This document shows, piece by piece, positions 27,142 to 36,533 of a stretch of 64,000 nt of DNA (the first letter of the stretch is position 1; each line of letters opens with the position of its first letter). The notes below the pieces were generated by a model, which had not been told where the DNA came from, ran no database searches, and saw only the letters and a program-made list of their open reading frames with translations. The position numbers were made by a program, and so were the translations under genes. The DNA comes from Fen-1298 sp050015675 (GTDB taxonomy: Bacteria; Bacteroidota; Ignavibacteria; UBA10030): positions 1 through 64,000 of the forward strand of contig JBEKAY010000001.1 in assembly GCA_050015675.1 (NCBI GenBank). Reading direction: 5' to 3'.

Positions 27142-27942
27142 ATGAAGAAACATTTCATTTTAATAGCATTAATGATTCCGATGATATTAATTGGACAGAA
27201 AAAACAATCAGATACTCAGGGTTGGGCTGTAATCATTGAGAAGGAAGGCTATACTGAATTGGGTTGGTCTAAGGAACACAATTTACCGACAGATTACTTA
27301 ATGACAAATAAATTGAAATCGACATTTGAATACTTTAATTGGAATAATAACAACATAAAAATAATTCATGAGGAGTGTAATCAACAAATATTTAAAGAGG
27401 CAATTAATTGGTTGGCTCAACATGCAGATTCTAATGATATCGTTTTTTTATACTACGATGGACATGGAAAATATTTACGAGAGGTGATAAAATTTAACGA
27501 TCTTTTTGATGGTTTATGGAATAATATAAAAAGTAGAAACAAAGTATTAGTTCTCTCATGCTGTCATGCAGGAGAATTTATAGAAAAAATTACACCGGAT
27601 ATTACTAATTCTATTTGCATCGGTGGAGTTGCATCTGATGAAATTCTTTGGAAAGGAATATGGCATGAACGATTGCCTATAATAGGGAGCGTTTTTACTT
27701 ATTATTTCTTAGAATCATTGATAAATCCAATTGCAGATAAAGATAAAAATGGATTTGTTTCCATAAAAGAAGCATTGAATTATTCAGAATTAAAGCAACG
27801 TGAATACATGCAAAAAACATTGTGGTGTAATGAAAATTTCAAAAATGATTCGTTGGTAAATATGAAAGAAGTACCGCATGTAATTGTAAAAGATAAAAGC
27901 GGGACTGATGTATATTTAAATCTAAAATATTACAATAAATGA
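27142..27942 (+). CDS. exported caspase-fold (C13/C14-like) protein
   Basis: Probable cysteine peptidase of the caspase/legumain clan with an N-terminal signal peptide (MKKHFILIALMIPMILIG). The catalytic dyad is visible: His108 in LYYDGHGKY and Cys141 in VLVLSCCHAGEF. Downstream are SICIGGVASDE and a C-terminal YFLESL region typical of these domains. Substrate and partners are unknown. It is AT-rich and lies between two copies of the gltD 3' end, so it was probably inserted. An upstream ATG at 27136 adds two residues. The stop overlaps the following GNAT fragment by an ATGA. Confidence 0.78.
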   Translation: MKKHFILIALMIPMILIGQKKQSDTQGWAVIIEKEGYTELGWSKEHNLPTDYLMTNKLKSTFEYFNWNNNNIKIIHEECNQQIFKEAINWLAQHADSNDIVFLYYDGHGKYLREVIKFNDLFDGLWNNIKSRNKVLVLSCCHAGEFIEKITPDITNSICIGGVASDEILWKGIWHERLPIIGSVFTYYFLESLINPIADKDKNGFVSIKEALNYSELKQREYMQKTLWCNENFKNDSLVNMKEVPHVIVKDKSGTDVYLNLKYYNK

Positions 27943-28208
27943 AAGCAACTCGGCCGATGAATGAAATACAACATCTTGAGTGTATTCTATCTATTGATGA
28001 CTATTATGCGCTCTTCGAAACAACCGGTTGGAATGAAGAATATCATTTTTCAAAAAGCGATTTGGAGAAAGCTATCAAAAACAGAAGGTATGCAATTTCA
28101 GCATATCGTTATCAACAACTCATTGGATTTGGAAGAGTGATTGCAGATGGAAGAAAAGCTGCCCGTGCGATGGATATTTATTTAATGGGATTTTCAAATT
28201 TACCATAA
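27939..28208 (+). pseudogene. truncated GNAT acetyltransferase fused to a gltD 3' end
   Basis: Open frame of 89 codons made of two unrelated parts. The first ~70 residues (from MNEIQHLEC to LIGFGRVIADG) match the start of a GNAT N-acetyltransferase. They stop before the acetyl-CoA binding loop (R/Q-x-x-G-x-G/A) that defines the family. The last ~19 residues (RKAARAMDIYLMGFSNLP) are a variant of the GltD C-terminus. The join occurs where the GNAT sequence IADG resembles GltD IAEG, suggesting recombination through microhomology. A working enzyme is very unlikely. Confidence 0.8.
28150..28208 (+). repeat. gltD 3' end, copy 2 of a direct repeat
   Basis: Diverged second copy of gltD bases 27001-27059, in frame with the GNAT fragment. 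Substitutions are scattered, so it is an old duplication or was brought in from a related gltD rather than being a fresh target-site duplication. Confidence 0.85.
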
Positions 28209-28263
28209 GAATAATAATTGAGTTAAAAACCAACAAGCAATTATCAGGTTGCAAAAAATTATT

Positions 28264-29094
28264 ATGAAATTCACAAAGTATCATGCTCTTGGTAATGATT
28301 ATATAGTGCTGGACCTGAAGGATTGTCCTCAAAAACCGACTCAATCGAAAATCAAATTACTATGTAATCGTAATTTTGGAATTGGTAGCGACGGCATTCT
28401 TTGGGGACCATTGAATATTTCTAAATGCGATTTTGCATTGAGAATTTTTAATCCCGATGGTAGTGAAGCAGAGAAAAGCGGAAATGGTTTGCGAATATTT
28501 TCACGATATCTTTATGACAACAAACTTGTAGGTAAGAAACCATTTACAATTTTAACCAAAGGTGGTGAGGTTGTATCACAAGTTATTTCGAAGAATCGTG
28601 TGATTATTGATATGGGGCGAGTAAGTTTTGACAGCAATCAAATACCTGTTTTGGGAAAGCGACGGGACGTAATAAATGAAACTATAAAAGTAAATGGGAA
28701 AAATTTTAAGTTTTGTGCTGTAACAATAGGAAATCCTCATTGCGTGTTAGTTTGCAGAGATATTTCAGAGGAAGAAGCCAAGAAGTATGGCCCAATAATT
28801 GAAATCGATAAAAGATTTCCCAAGAAAATTAATGTTCAGTTTATGAAAGTACTAAATCGCAGGAATATTAGAATAGAAATCTGGGAAAGAGGCGCCGGCT
28901 ATACGCTTGCTTCAGGGAGCAGCAGTTCTGCAGCTGCGGCAGTAGCATATAAACTCGGTCTGTGCGATTCAAATATTCTGGTAAATATGCCAGGTGGTAA
29001 AATTGAGGTTGTTCTTTCAAAGGATTTCAAAGTTACAATGACAGGTTCGGTAACAAAAGTTTTTGAAGGAGTTGTTGATCCTGAGACTCTTTAA
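28264..29094 (+). CDS. diaminopimelate epimerase-like protein lacking both catalytic cysteines
   Basis: 276-aa protein with the DapF fold: FTKYHALGNDYIVLD, GIGSDGIL, NPDGSEAEKSGNGLR and ERGAGYTLASGSSSS. In true DapF two cysteines abstract and donate the alpha proton (AEMCGNGxR and xLACGTG). Here both are serine (Ser72 and Ser217). The rest of the substrate loops is intact and the frame is clean, so it is not a decayed gene. It belongs to a DapF-related subfamily with Ser/Ser; its reaction is unknown and it should not be assumed to make meso-diaminopimelate. It is AT-rich and sits between the gltD repeat and ilvC. Confidence 0.85.
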   Translation: MKFTKYHALGNDYIVLDLKDCPQKPTQSKIKLLCNRNFGIGSDGILWGPLNISKCDFALRIFNPDGSEAEKSGNGLRIFSRYLYDNKLVGKKPFTILTKGGEVVSQVISKNRVIIDMGRVSFDSNQIPVLGKRRDVINETIKVNGKNFKFCAVTIGNPHCVLVCRDISEEEAKKYGPIIEIDKRFPKKINVQFMKVLNRRNIRIEIWERGAGYTLASGSSSSAAAAVAYKLGLCDSNILVNMPGGKIEVVLSKDFKVTMTGSVTKVFEGVVDPETL

Positions 29095-29146
29095 AAATTG
29101 AGAAATAATCACAAACAATGTAACTATTACATCGAGGAGAAATATT

Positions 29147-30247
29147 ATGGCAATTATCAATTTTGGCGGAAATAAAGAAAAGGTCGTTACCCGAAAGGAG
29201 TTTACACTTGCAAAGGCGCGCAAGATTCTGAAAAAAGAAACAGTGGCTGTCATTGGCTATGGTGTGCAGGGGCCAGCTCAGGCGCTGAACATGAAAGACA
29301 ATGGCATTCACGTGATCATCGGACAATCAAAAGAGTATAAAAAAGATTGGGATCGTGCGGCGAAAGACGGATGGATCCCGGGCAAAACACTTTTCCCGAT
29401 TGAGGAAGCTGTTCAACGCGGAACTATCATTCAAATGCTTGTGTCTGATGCAGCTCAGCGCATAATTTGGCCCGAGGTCAAGAAGAATCTCAAACCTGGC
29501 GACGCATTATATTTTTCGCATGGATTCTCTATTACATATAAAGAACAGACCGGTGTGATTCCCCCGAAAAATGTTGATGTGATTCTGGTTGCTCCTAAAG
29601 GATCCGGCCTCAACGTTCGCCGAAATTTTCTCTCTGGTGCAGGCATCAATTCAAGCTTTGGTGTGTTCCAGGATGCAACCGGACGTGCAGAAGAGCGCTG
29701 CATCGCTGTTGGAATTGCAATCGGTTCTGGTTATTTGTTCCCAACAACCTTTTTGAAGGAAGTGTATAGCGATCTTACAGGCGAACGAGGAGTTCTCATG
29801 GGTGCGCTTGCAGGTCTCATGCAAGCACAGTATGACGTGCTTCGCAAGAACGGCCATTCGCCGTCAGAAGCATTCAACGAAACAGCCGAAGAACTTACAC
29901 AGAGTCTTATCCGGCTCGTTGATGAAAATGGAATGGATTGGATGTACTCGAACTGTTCCGTTACCGCACAGCATGGAGCGCTCAAGTGGAGACCAATTTT
30001 CCGTAAAGCGAACCTGCCGATATTCGAGAAGCTCTACAAATCTGTGAAGAGTGGCCAGGAAACCCGTGAAGTGATCCGCGATTGCGGCGGCAAGGATTAT
30101 CAGAAGTATTTATCAAAAAAACTTGGCGAAATTCACAATTCCGAAATGTGGCGCACCGGTGCTGCTGTTCGTGCACTGCGTCCCAAAGAGAAAGCAAAAG
30201 ATATTTCCAAAGGCGTCAAAGGAATCGGTGGACGAGGACAGAATTAA
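29147..30247 (+). CDS. ilvC: ketol-acid reductoisomerase
   Basis: NAD(P)H-dependent isomeroreductase, the second common step of valine and isoleucine synthesis. The Rossmann motif is VAVIGYGVQGPAQALNMKDNG, with FSHGFSI and VAPKGSG in the nucleotide domain. The C-terminal knotted domain carries metal ligands in DLTGERGVLMGAL and the ETAEELTQSL region. The length of 366 aa is class I-like with a C-terminal tail. GAGGAG lies 7-8 nt before the ATG. IlvB/IlvN make its substrate and IlvD takes its product. Confidence 0.96.
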   Translation: MAIINFGGNKEKVVTRKEFTLAKARKILKKETVAVIGYGVQGPAQALNMKDNGIHVIIGQSKEYKKDWDRAAKDGWIPGKTLFPIEEAVQRGTIIQMLVSDAAQRIIWPEVKKNLKPGDALYFSHGFSITYKEQTGVIPPKNVDVILVAPKGSGLNVRRNFLSGAGINSSFGVFQDATGRAEERCIAVGIAIGSGYLFPTTFLKEVYSDLTGERGVLMGALAGLMQAQYDVLRKNGHSPSEAFNETAEELTQSLIRLVDENGMDWMYSNCSVTAQHGALKWRPIFRKANLPIFEKLYKSVKSGQETREVIRDCGGKDYQKYLSKKLGEIHNSEMWRTGAAVRALRPKEKAKDISKGVKGIGGRGQN

Positions 30248-30256
30248 TATCATGGA

Positions 30257-30284
30257 GTAGAGACGTTCAATTGAACGTCTCTAC
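30257..30284. repeat. 28-nt perfect palindrome (dispersed repeat, copy 1)
   Basis: Arms GTAGAGACGTTCAA and its exact reverse complement, with no loop, 10 nt after ilvC. A near-identical copy is at 51676-51703 after thrC. As RNA it would form a long stem but has no T run, so it is better seen as a dispersed palindromic element than as a simple terminator. Confidence 0.85.
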
Positions 30285-30322
30285 GAAATTGTAACGAATT
30301 ATAGACCGTTCAAAGGTCATCT

Positions 30323-31903
30323 ATGCAACAAATATTTCTATATGATACAACGCTGCGCGACGGCACACAAGGGGAAGAGATATCTTTCTCTGCCGAAGAC
30401 AAGATAAAGATTGCCAAACGGCTTGATGCGTTTGGTGTGTCGTACATCGAAGGCGGCTGGCCTGGTTCGAATCCAAAGGATATGGAATTCTTCGAACGTG
30501 CCCGCAACACGAAATTTCTGCATGCAAAGATCGCGGCGTTTGGTTCTACACGCCGTGCAAAAAATCCTGTCGAGAAGGATGCGAATATTCGCGCTCTGTT
30601 GGATGCACAGACATCGGTCGTAACCATCTTCGGCAAAACTTGGCTGCTCCATGTGAAAGAAGCTCTGCAAATTTCGCCTGAACAAAATTTAACGATCATC
30701 AGCGATTCTGTCACATATCTTGAGAAACACGGAAAAGAAGTGATCTACGATGCAGAACATTTCTTCGATGGGTATAAACAGGATAAAGCCTATGCCTTGC
30801 AGACATTGGCGGCTGCTGCCAAGGCGGGTGCAGGAATTCTTGTCCTCTGTGATACAAACGGCGGGAGTCTGCCGTGGGAAATAGCAGAGATAGTGCGTGA
30901 GGTTAAAAAAAATATTTCTACTCCACTTGGTATTCACACACACAACGATTCAGGAACCGCAGTCGCAAGTTCGTTGATGGCGGTGCATGAAGGATGCGTA
31001 CAAGTCCAAGGAACAATCAATGGTTATGGCGAGCGGTGCGGGAATGCCAACCTCTGTACAATTATACCCGATCTTCAATTAAAAATGGGCTATACCTGCA
31101 TTGCAGATAAACAGCTGCAGCATCTTACAAGCGTTTCACGTTACGTAAGTGAACTTGCAAACATGAAACACCAGAAGAATCTTCCGTTCGTCGGTGAAAG
31201 TGCATTTGCCCACAAAGGCGGCGTTCATGTTAGTGCGGTGATGAAAACTGCGCTCACTTATGAGCATATCGTACCTGAATCAGTTGGTAGTGTACGCCGA
31301 GTTCTCATTTCAGATCTATCGGGACGAAGCAATGTTCTCTTCAAAGTAAAGGAATTAGGAGTGGAGCTTGATGAAAAATCTCCTGCCGTTCAGAAAATTG
31401 TTGACGAGATTAAAGAGATGGAACACTTCGGCTACAGTTATGAAGATGCCGAAGGATCATTTGAATTGATGGTGAAACGTCATACCGGAGAGATGAAACA
31501 ATTCTTCGATTTAGAGCGATTCAAGGTCAGTATCCAAAAAGATAGTCTTGAAAACGACGCACGTTCTGAAGCGTTGATTAAGATACGCGTAGGCAACGAA
31601 ACAGAAATCACCGCCGCCGAAGGAGACGGTCCGATCAATGCACTCGATAAAGCTTTACGAAAGGCTCTTGAAAAATTTTATCCGGAACTTAGTGAGATTC
31701 ACCTGACTGATTACAAGGTGCGTGTGCTTGACACACAAAACGCCACAGCGGCAAAAGTACGCGTTCTTATTGAAACTAAAAACAGTGAAACGTCGTGGAA
31801 TACGGTTGGCGTATCTCCAGACGTGGTTGAAGCAAGCTGGAAAGCTTTGGTTGATTCAATAAGTTATCATTTATTGAAGCACAAAGCAAAAGATATCAAA
31901 TAA
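30323..31903 (+). CDS. cimA: (R)-citramalate synthase
   Basis: Condenses pyruvate and acetyl-CoA to citramalate, the threonine-independent entry to isoleucine. The N-terminal TIM barrel has LYDTTLRDGTQGEEISFS, YIEGGWPGSNPKD and GIHTHNDSGTAVA. The phrase GGWPGSNPKD and the 526-aa length separate CimA from 2-isopropylmalate synthase. The C-terminal LeuA-type dimer/allosteric domain carries the usual GDGPINALDKALRKAL. No threonine deaminase gene is visible in the cluster, which supports the citramalate route. Confidence 0.95.
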   Translation: MQQIFLYDTTLRDGTQGEEISFSAEDKIKIAKRLDAFGVSYIEGGWPGSNPKDMEFFERARNTKFLHAKIAAFGSTRRAKNPVEKDANIRALLDAQTSVVTIFGKTWLLHVKEALQISPEQNLTIISDSVTYLEKHGKEVIYDAEHFFDGYKQDKAYALQTLAAAAKAGAGILVLCDTNGGSLPWEIAEIVREVKKNISTPLGIHTHNDSGTAVASSLMAVHEGCVQVQGTINGYGERCGNANLCTIIPDLQLKMGYTCIADKQLQHLTSVSRYVSELANMKHQKNLPFVGESAFAHKGGVHVSAVMKTALTYEHIVPESVGSVRRVLISDLSGRSNVLFKVKELGVELDEKSPAVQKIVDEIKEMEHFGYSYEDAEGSFELMVKRHTGEMKQFFDLERFKVSIQKDSLENDARSEALIKIRVGNETEITAAEGDGPINALDKALRKALEKFYPELSEIHLTDYKVRVLDTQNATAAKVRVLIETKNSETSWNTVGVSPDVVEASWKALVDSISYHLLKHKAKDIK

Positions 31904-31935
31904 TATATTTCGTTCTTTAAAGGGAAAATTGTTCA

Positions 31936-32976
31936 ATGATTATTGTGATGAAAGCTGGCGCAGCGCAGCAGCAAATTGACCGTGTATTTGAGAAAGTGCA
32001 AGAACTTGGATTCCGCGTGCACCCGATTTATGGAGAATTGCGCACCGTGATTGCTTGTGTGGGCGACGAACGCGGGAAGTTCCGATTACAGGCGCTCGAA
32101 ACACTTGACGGTGTGGAAAATGTTGTTCCGATTTTAAAACCGTTTAAACTTGCAAGCCGGGAATGGAATGAATCTCGAACGTCCATTACAATTCCCACTC
32201 CGAGTGGAAGCAATCTTCCACCTGTCGTCATTGGTAACGGCACTATTGTTGTCATGGCGGGGCCATGCTCGGTTGAAAGCCGCGAACAAATTCTCCTTTC
32301 AGCAGAATTGGTGAAGAAAGCGGGAGCCAAAATTTTGCGCGGAGGTGCATTCAAGCCGCGAACATCGCCCTATGCATTTCAAGGCTTAGAAGAAGAAGGA
32401 TTAAAACTGCTTGCCGAAGCGCGTGAAAAAACCGGTCTGCTTATTATTACAGAAGTGATCACACCGACCGACGTACCGCTCGTGGCAGACTATGCAGACA
32501 TTTTGCAGATTGGCGCACGGAACATGCAAAACTTTGCGCTGCTGAAAGACATCGGCAAGTTAAAAAAACCGGTTCTGTTAAAACGCGGACAGTCCAGCAC
32601 GTTGAAAGAATTGCTGATGTCGGCAGAATACATTATGTCGCAGGGCAACGAACAAGTCATACTGTGCGAGCGAGGCATCAGAACGTTTGAAGAATACACG
32701 CGCAACACATGCGATCTCTCAGCGGTGCCAGCTTTGAAAGAGTTGAGCCATTTGCCTGTGATCGTTGATCCAAGTCATGGCACGGGCGTGCGCAGTCTTG
32801 TGACACCGCTGGCAAAAGCCGCCATTGCTGTTGGCGCCGACGGACTCATTATCGAAGTGCATCCACATCCGGAAGCGGCATTTTCGGATGGAGCGCAATC
32901 GCTGACACCGGAACAATTTGCAACATTGATGGATTGGGTTCGCAAGTTAGCACTAGTCGAAAACAAAACAGTGTAG
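31936..32976 (+). CDS. aroF: 3-deoxy-7-phosphoheptulonate (DAHP) synthase
   Basis: First enzyme of the shikimate pathway, joining phosphoenolpyruvate and erythrose 4-phosphate. It is of the Thermotoga/Bacillus-like type. A ferredoxin-like regulatory domain (about residues 1-70, MIIVMKAGAAQQQIDRVFEKV) precedes the barrel. Barrel motifs are VMAGPCSVES, LRGGAFKPRTSPYAFQG, VLLKRGQSST and VDPSHGTGVR. The length of 346 aa fits. Feedback control through the N-terminal domain is known for the type. It is the only aromatic-pathway gene in the cluster. The stop is 11 nt before leuA. Confidence 0.95.
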   Translation: MIIVMKAGAAQQQIDRVFEKVQELGFRVHPIYGELRTVIACVGDERGKFRLQALETLDGVENVVPILKPFKLASREWNESRTSITIPTPSGSNLPPVVIGNGTIVVMAGPCSVESREQILLSAELVKKAGAKILRGGAFKPRTSPYAFQGLEEEGLKLLAEAREKTGLLIITEVITPTDVPLVADYADILQIGARNMQNFALLKDIGKLKKPVLLKRGQSSTLKELLMSAEYIMSQGNEQVILCERGIRTFEEYTRNTCDLSAVPALKELSHLPVIVDPSHGTGVRSLVTPLAKAAIAVGADGLIIEVHPHPEAAFSDGAQSLTPEQFATLMDWVRKLALVENKTV

Positions 32977-32987
32977 GAAAACAAACT

Positions 32988-34511
32988 ATGGAAAATCGAA
33001 TATTTATTTTTGATACAACATTGCGCGACGGCGAACAATCTCCTGGTTGCAGTATGAATATTGAAGAAAAGCTTCGTCTCGCCCGTCAACTCCAGCTTCT
33101 CTGTGTCGATGTGATCGAAGCAGGGTTTCCCATTTCATCTGTTGGCGATTTTGAATCAGTAAAGCTTGTTGCGGAGAAAATCAAGACATGTACTGTTGCT
33201 GCACTTGCACGCGCTGTCAAACAGGATATCGACCGCGCCTGGGAAGCAATCCAGGAAGCCGTCAAACCGCGAATCCATATTTTCCTGGCAACATCGGATT
33301 TGCATTTGAAATACAAACTTAAGAAGTCACGCGAGCAGGTTTTACAAGATGCAGTGTGGGCGGTGAAGTATGCCAAATCGCTTTGTGAAGAAGTAGAATT
33401 TTCATGTGAAGATGCCTCCCGTACCGATATCGACTATTTATGCGCAGTTGTTGAAGCAACAATTGACGCGGGTGCAAGCATTATCAATCTGCCTGATACA
33501 GTCGGGTATGCTATTCCTGATGAATATGGCGCAATGTTTCGTACGGTGCGCGAACGAGTGCCGAATATCAAGAAAACGATTTTGAGTTCACACTGTCATA
33601 ACGATTTAGGCCTGGCAGTTGCCAATTCTATTGCTGCGATCCAAAATGGTGTGCGGCAAGTGGAATGCACGCTGAACGGTATCGGTGAACGTGCGGGCAA
33701 TGCTTCATTGGAAGAAATAGCCATGGCTATCAAGACACGGCATGAAAAACTTGGACTCAAAACAAATATCGATACGGAGGAGATTTACAAGTCAAGCAAA
33801 TTATTAAGCAGCCTCACAGGCATGACGGTTCAGCGGAATAAAGCAATCGTCGGCGCGAATGCATTTGCTCATGAAGCAGGCATTCATCAAGATGGTATTC
33901 TGAAGAGCCCGATCACGTACGAAATTATGACGCCGCAGTCCGTCGGTATCAAACATACAATGTTGGTGCTCGGAAAACATTCAGGCAGACATGCCTTAAA
34001 ACAACGGTATGCCGAGTTGGGATACAAATTATCGGATGATGAACTTCAGCGTGCGTATAAGCTCTTCTGTGAGATTGCCGATCAAAAAAAAGAAGTATTT
34101 GATGAGGACCTTGAGGCGATTCTTGAAACCTCGAGTGAAACTAAAGAAGTGTATCATCTGACGAATATTCAAATCGTCAGCGGTACGAATCTTCGTCCAA
34201 CTGCGACAATTGAACTACGGCAAGGCGACCAAATAATTGTGGATTCCGCAACGGGTGATGGACCTGTGGATGCTTCCTATAAAGCCATCGAACGTATAAC
34301 CGGTATGATTGGCAAGCTAACGGAATATTCTATCAAATCCGTTAGCCTAGGCCATGATGCAGTTGGAGAAGTATTTGTGCGCGTTGAGTTTGATGGTGTA
34401 CAGTACAACGGCCGTGCCGCAAGCACAGATATCCTTGCCGGCAGTGCTCGCGCGTACTTAGAAGCGCTTAATCGGGCCTTGGCATCAAAAAAACGGAAAG
34501 AAGAACGATAG
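32988..34511 (+). CDS. leuA: 2-isopropylmalate synthase
   Basis: Joins 2-ketoisovalerate and acetyl-CoA, the first step to leucine. Motifs are FDTTLRDGEQSPGCSM, EAGFPISSVGDFESV, SSHCHNDLGLAVANS and GANAFAHEAGIHQDG. A C-terminal LeuA allosteric domain includes GDGPVDASYKAIERI, where leucine would bind. From ATG 32988 it is 507 aa. This start gives the typical MENRIFIFDTTLRDG; an upstream in-frame extension overlaps the aroF gene and is discounted. Confidence 0.96.
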   Translation: MENRIFIFDTTLRDGEQSPGCSMNIEEKLRLARQLQLLCVDVIEAGFPISSVGDFESVKLVAEKIKTCTVAALARAVKQDIDRAWEAIQEAVKPRIHIFLATSDLHLKYKLKKSREQVLQDAVWAVKYAKSLCEEVEFSCEDASRTDIDYLCAVVEATIDAGASIINLPDTVGYAIPDEYGAMFRTVRERVPNIKKTILSSHCHNDLGLAVANSIAAIQNGVRQVECTLNGIGERAGNASLEEIAMAIKTRHEKLGLKTNIDTEEIYKSSKLLSSLTGMTVQRNKAIVGANAFAHEAGIHQDGILKSPITYEIMTPQSVGIKHTMLVLGKHSGRHALKQRYAELGYKLSDDELQRAYKLFCEIADQKKEVFDEDLEAILETSSETKEVYHLTNIQIVSGTNLRPTATIELRQGDQIIVDSATGDGPVDASYKAIERITGMIGKLTEYSIKSVSLGHDAVGEVFVRVEFDGVQYNGRAASTDILAGSARAYLEALNRALASKKRKEER

Positions 34512-34592
34512 AAAAAACTATCACGGCTCTTACGGGTAATGTTAAGCGCAAGCCTGAAGAACATAAAATAATAACCACAATGTAACAGAAAT

Positions 34593-35048
34593 ATGGAAAT
34601 ATTAGAATACAAAAACGAATTCAAAGAACACATCAAGAAATTAAATATCGAATGGCTGGAAAAATATTTTAGTATTGAGCCTAATGATATTGTTCAACTT
34701 TCTGACCCTGAAAATGAAATTATTAATAAGGGAGGATTCATTTATTATGCTTCAGTCGACAATAAAATAGTAGGCACAGTTACGCTAATAAAAATAGAGA
34801 ACTCTATTTATGAATTAGGCAAAATGGCAGTTACTGAAAAATACCAAGGCACAGGAATCGGGAGAAAACTACTTGAGCATTGTATTGCAAAAGCAAAAAG
34901 TATAGGTATTGACAAGTTGATTTTATACTCTAACACTAAATTAGTTCATGCTATTAAGTTATACAAAAAATATGGATTTGTTGGATCTGTGATGGATAAG
35001 ACACACTATAAACGAGCAAACATTAAAATGGAACTTAAAATTAAATAG
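34593..35048 (+). CDS. GNAT family N-acetyltransferase
   Basis: 151-aa acetyltransferase. The acetyl-CoA pyrophosphate loop is visible in LGKMAVTEKYQGTGIGRKLLEHC (R/Q-x-x-G-x-G pattern), followed by LYSNTKLVHAIKLYKKYGFV. The acceptor is unknown. It is the first of six AT-rich genes inserted between leuA and leuC. Confidence 0.85.
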   Translation: MEILEYKNEFKEHIKKLNIEWLEKYFSIEPNDIVQLSDPENEIINKGGFIYYASVDNKIVGTVTLIKIENSIYELGKMAVTEKYQGTGIGRKLLEHCIAKAKSIGIDKLILYSNTKLVHAIKLYKKYGFVGSVMDKTHYKRANIKMELKIK

Positions 35049-35080
35049 AAATAAACCTGAAGAACGACGTACTACCTTAA

Positions 35081-36526
35081 ATGAACAAGAAGAAAAATAA
35101 GCATAATTCGATGAATGAGAAAAATATTTTAAAAATTGATATCCGTGAGAAGATGTTTCAAGAGATGATTGATAAAAGCATTTTTAATCAGGTAAAAGAA
35201 TATGCGTTTGAATATGCAGATAGTTCATTGGACAGAAACGTCTATCCTACACAAGCTGCAATTGAAGGATTGAAAATTTTCGACGAAGATTTGCCCGATA
35301 AACCTAATCAACCAACAGATATTTTAGAGCGACTTCATAAATATGGTTCGCCTGCAACAGTTTCTCAAATCGGGGGCAGATATTTTGGATTAGTTAATGG
35401 CGGCATTATACCCACTGCCTTAGCAGCTAAATGGCTTGCAGATTTTTGGGACCAAAATACGCCCCTTTATATTGCATCGCCAATTGTATCAAAACTTGAA
35501 TCAGTAGTTGAAAAATGGTTGCGACAATTATTTAAACTGCCCGATATTACAGTCGCTGGCTTTGTTAGTGGAACTTCAATGGCAATTCTCTGCGGATTGG
35601 CTGCAGCTCGATTTAGAATCCTTAACCGTTTAGATTGGGATGTCAATTCAAAGGGACTGTTTCATGCACCGAAAATTAGAATTGTTGCTGGCAAGCAAGC
35701 TCATGGTGCGGTATTAAGAGCAATTTCAATTTTAGGATTTGGGAAAGACAATGTTGAATGGATAGAAGCTGATAATCAAGGCAGAATAATTCCAGAGAGA
35801 GTTCCAGCTTTAGACCAGAACACAATTCTTATTCTACAGGCAGGAAATGTTAATACCGGTTCATTTGATTGTTTTGATAAAATATGTGATAAAGCAATAG
35901 AAGCGAATGCTTGGATTCATATAGATGGAGCTTTTGGTTTGTGGGCATCGTGTTCTGAAAATCTTAAACATTTAACAAAAGGTATTGAAAAAGCGAATTC
36001 CTGGTCGGTCGATGGACATAAAACATTAAATACTCCATATGATTGTGGTATTGTTTTATGCAACGACAAAGAAGCTTTAGTTTCAGCTCTACAAGCAATA
36101 GGCTCATATATTGTATATAGTGACAAAAGAGATGGGATGTTATATACGCCAGAAATGTCAAGGCGGGCAAGGATTGTTGAATTATGGGCAACAATTAAAT
36201 ATTTAGGTCAACATGGTATAGATGATTTAGTCTATGGATTACATGAGAGGGCGATTCAATTTGCACATGAATTAAAGGATTCCGGATTTCAAGTTTTGAA
36301 TGATATCGTATTTAATCAGGTTTTGGTTGCGTGTAGTAATGATGATATAACAAGCAAAACTTTAGAATTAATCCAAGAATCGCGTGAATGTTGGTGTGGT
36401 GGTGCGCAATGGGATAACCGGAAAGTAATTCGGATAAGTGTTTGTTCGTGGGCTACTACTTCAGAGGATATTTCACGTTCAGTAAAAGCATTTGTAAAAG
36501 CATATAATGAAGCAAAGATAAAATGA
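35081..36526 (+). CDS. PLP-dependent group II decarboxylase-like protein
   Basis: 481-aa fold type I PLP enzyme related to glutamate/tyrosine/aromatic amino-acid decarboxylases. The Schiff-base lysine is in NSWSVDGHKTLNTPYDCG, the PLP-ring Asp in WIHIDGAFGLW, and phosphate contacts in VSGTSMAILCGL. Substrate unknown. Members of this branch often act on small amino acids or as aldehyde synthases. Whether it starts at ATG 35081 or 35114 is undecided. It is followed after 7 nt by the racemase-like gene, so an amino-acid-directed function for the pair is a reasonable inference. Confidence 0.83.
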   Translation: MNKKKNKHNSMNEKNILKIDIREKMFQEMIDKSIFNQVKEYAFEYADSSLDRNVYPTQAAIEGLKIFDEDLPDKPNQPTDILERLHKYGSPATVSQIGGRYFGLVNGGIIPTALAAKWLADFWDQNTPLYIASPIVSKLESVVEKWLRQLFKLPDITVAGFVSGTSMAILCGLAAARFRILNRLDWDVNSKGLFHAPKIRIVAGKQAHGAVLRAISILGFGKDNVEWIEADNQGRIIPERVPALDQNTILILQAGNVNTGSFDCFDKICDKAIEANAWIHIDGAFGLWASCSENLKHLTKGIEKANSWSVDGHKTLNTPYDCGIVLCNDKEALVSALQAIGSYIVYSDKRDGMLYTPEMSRRARIVELWATIKYLGQHGIDDLVYGLHERAIQFAHELKDSGFQVLNDIVFNQVLVACSNDDITSKTLELIQESRECWCGGAQWDNRKVIRISVCSWATTSEDISRSVKAFVKAYNEAKIK

Positions 36527-36533
36527 GGAACAA

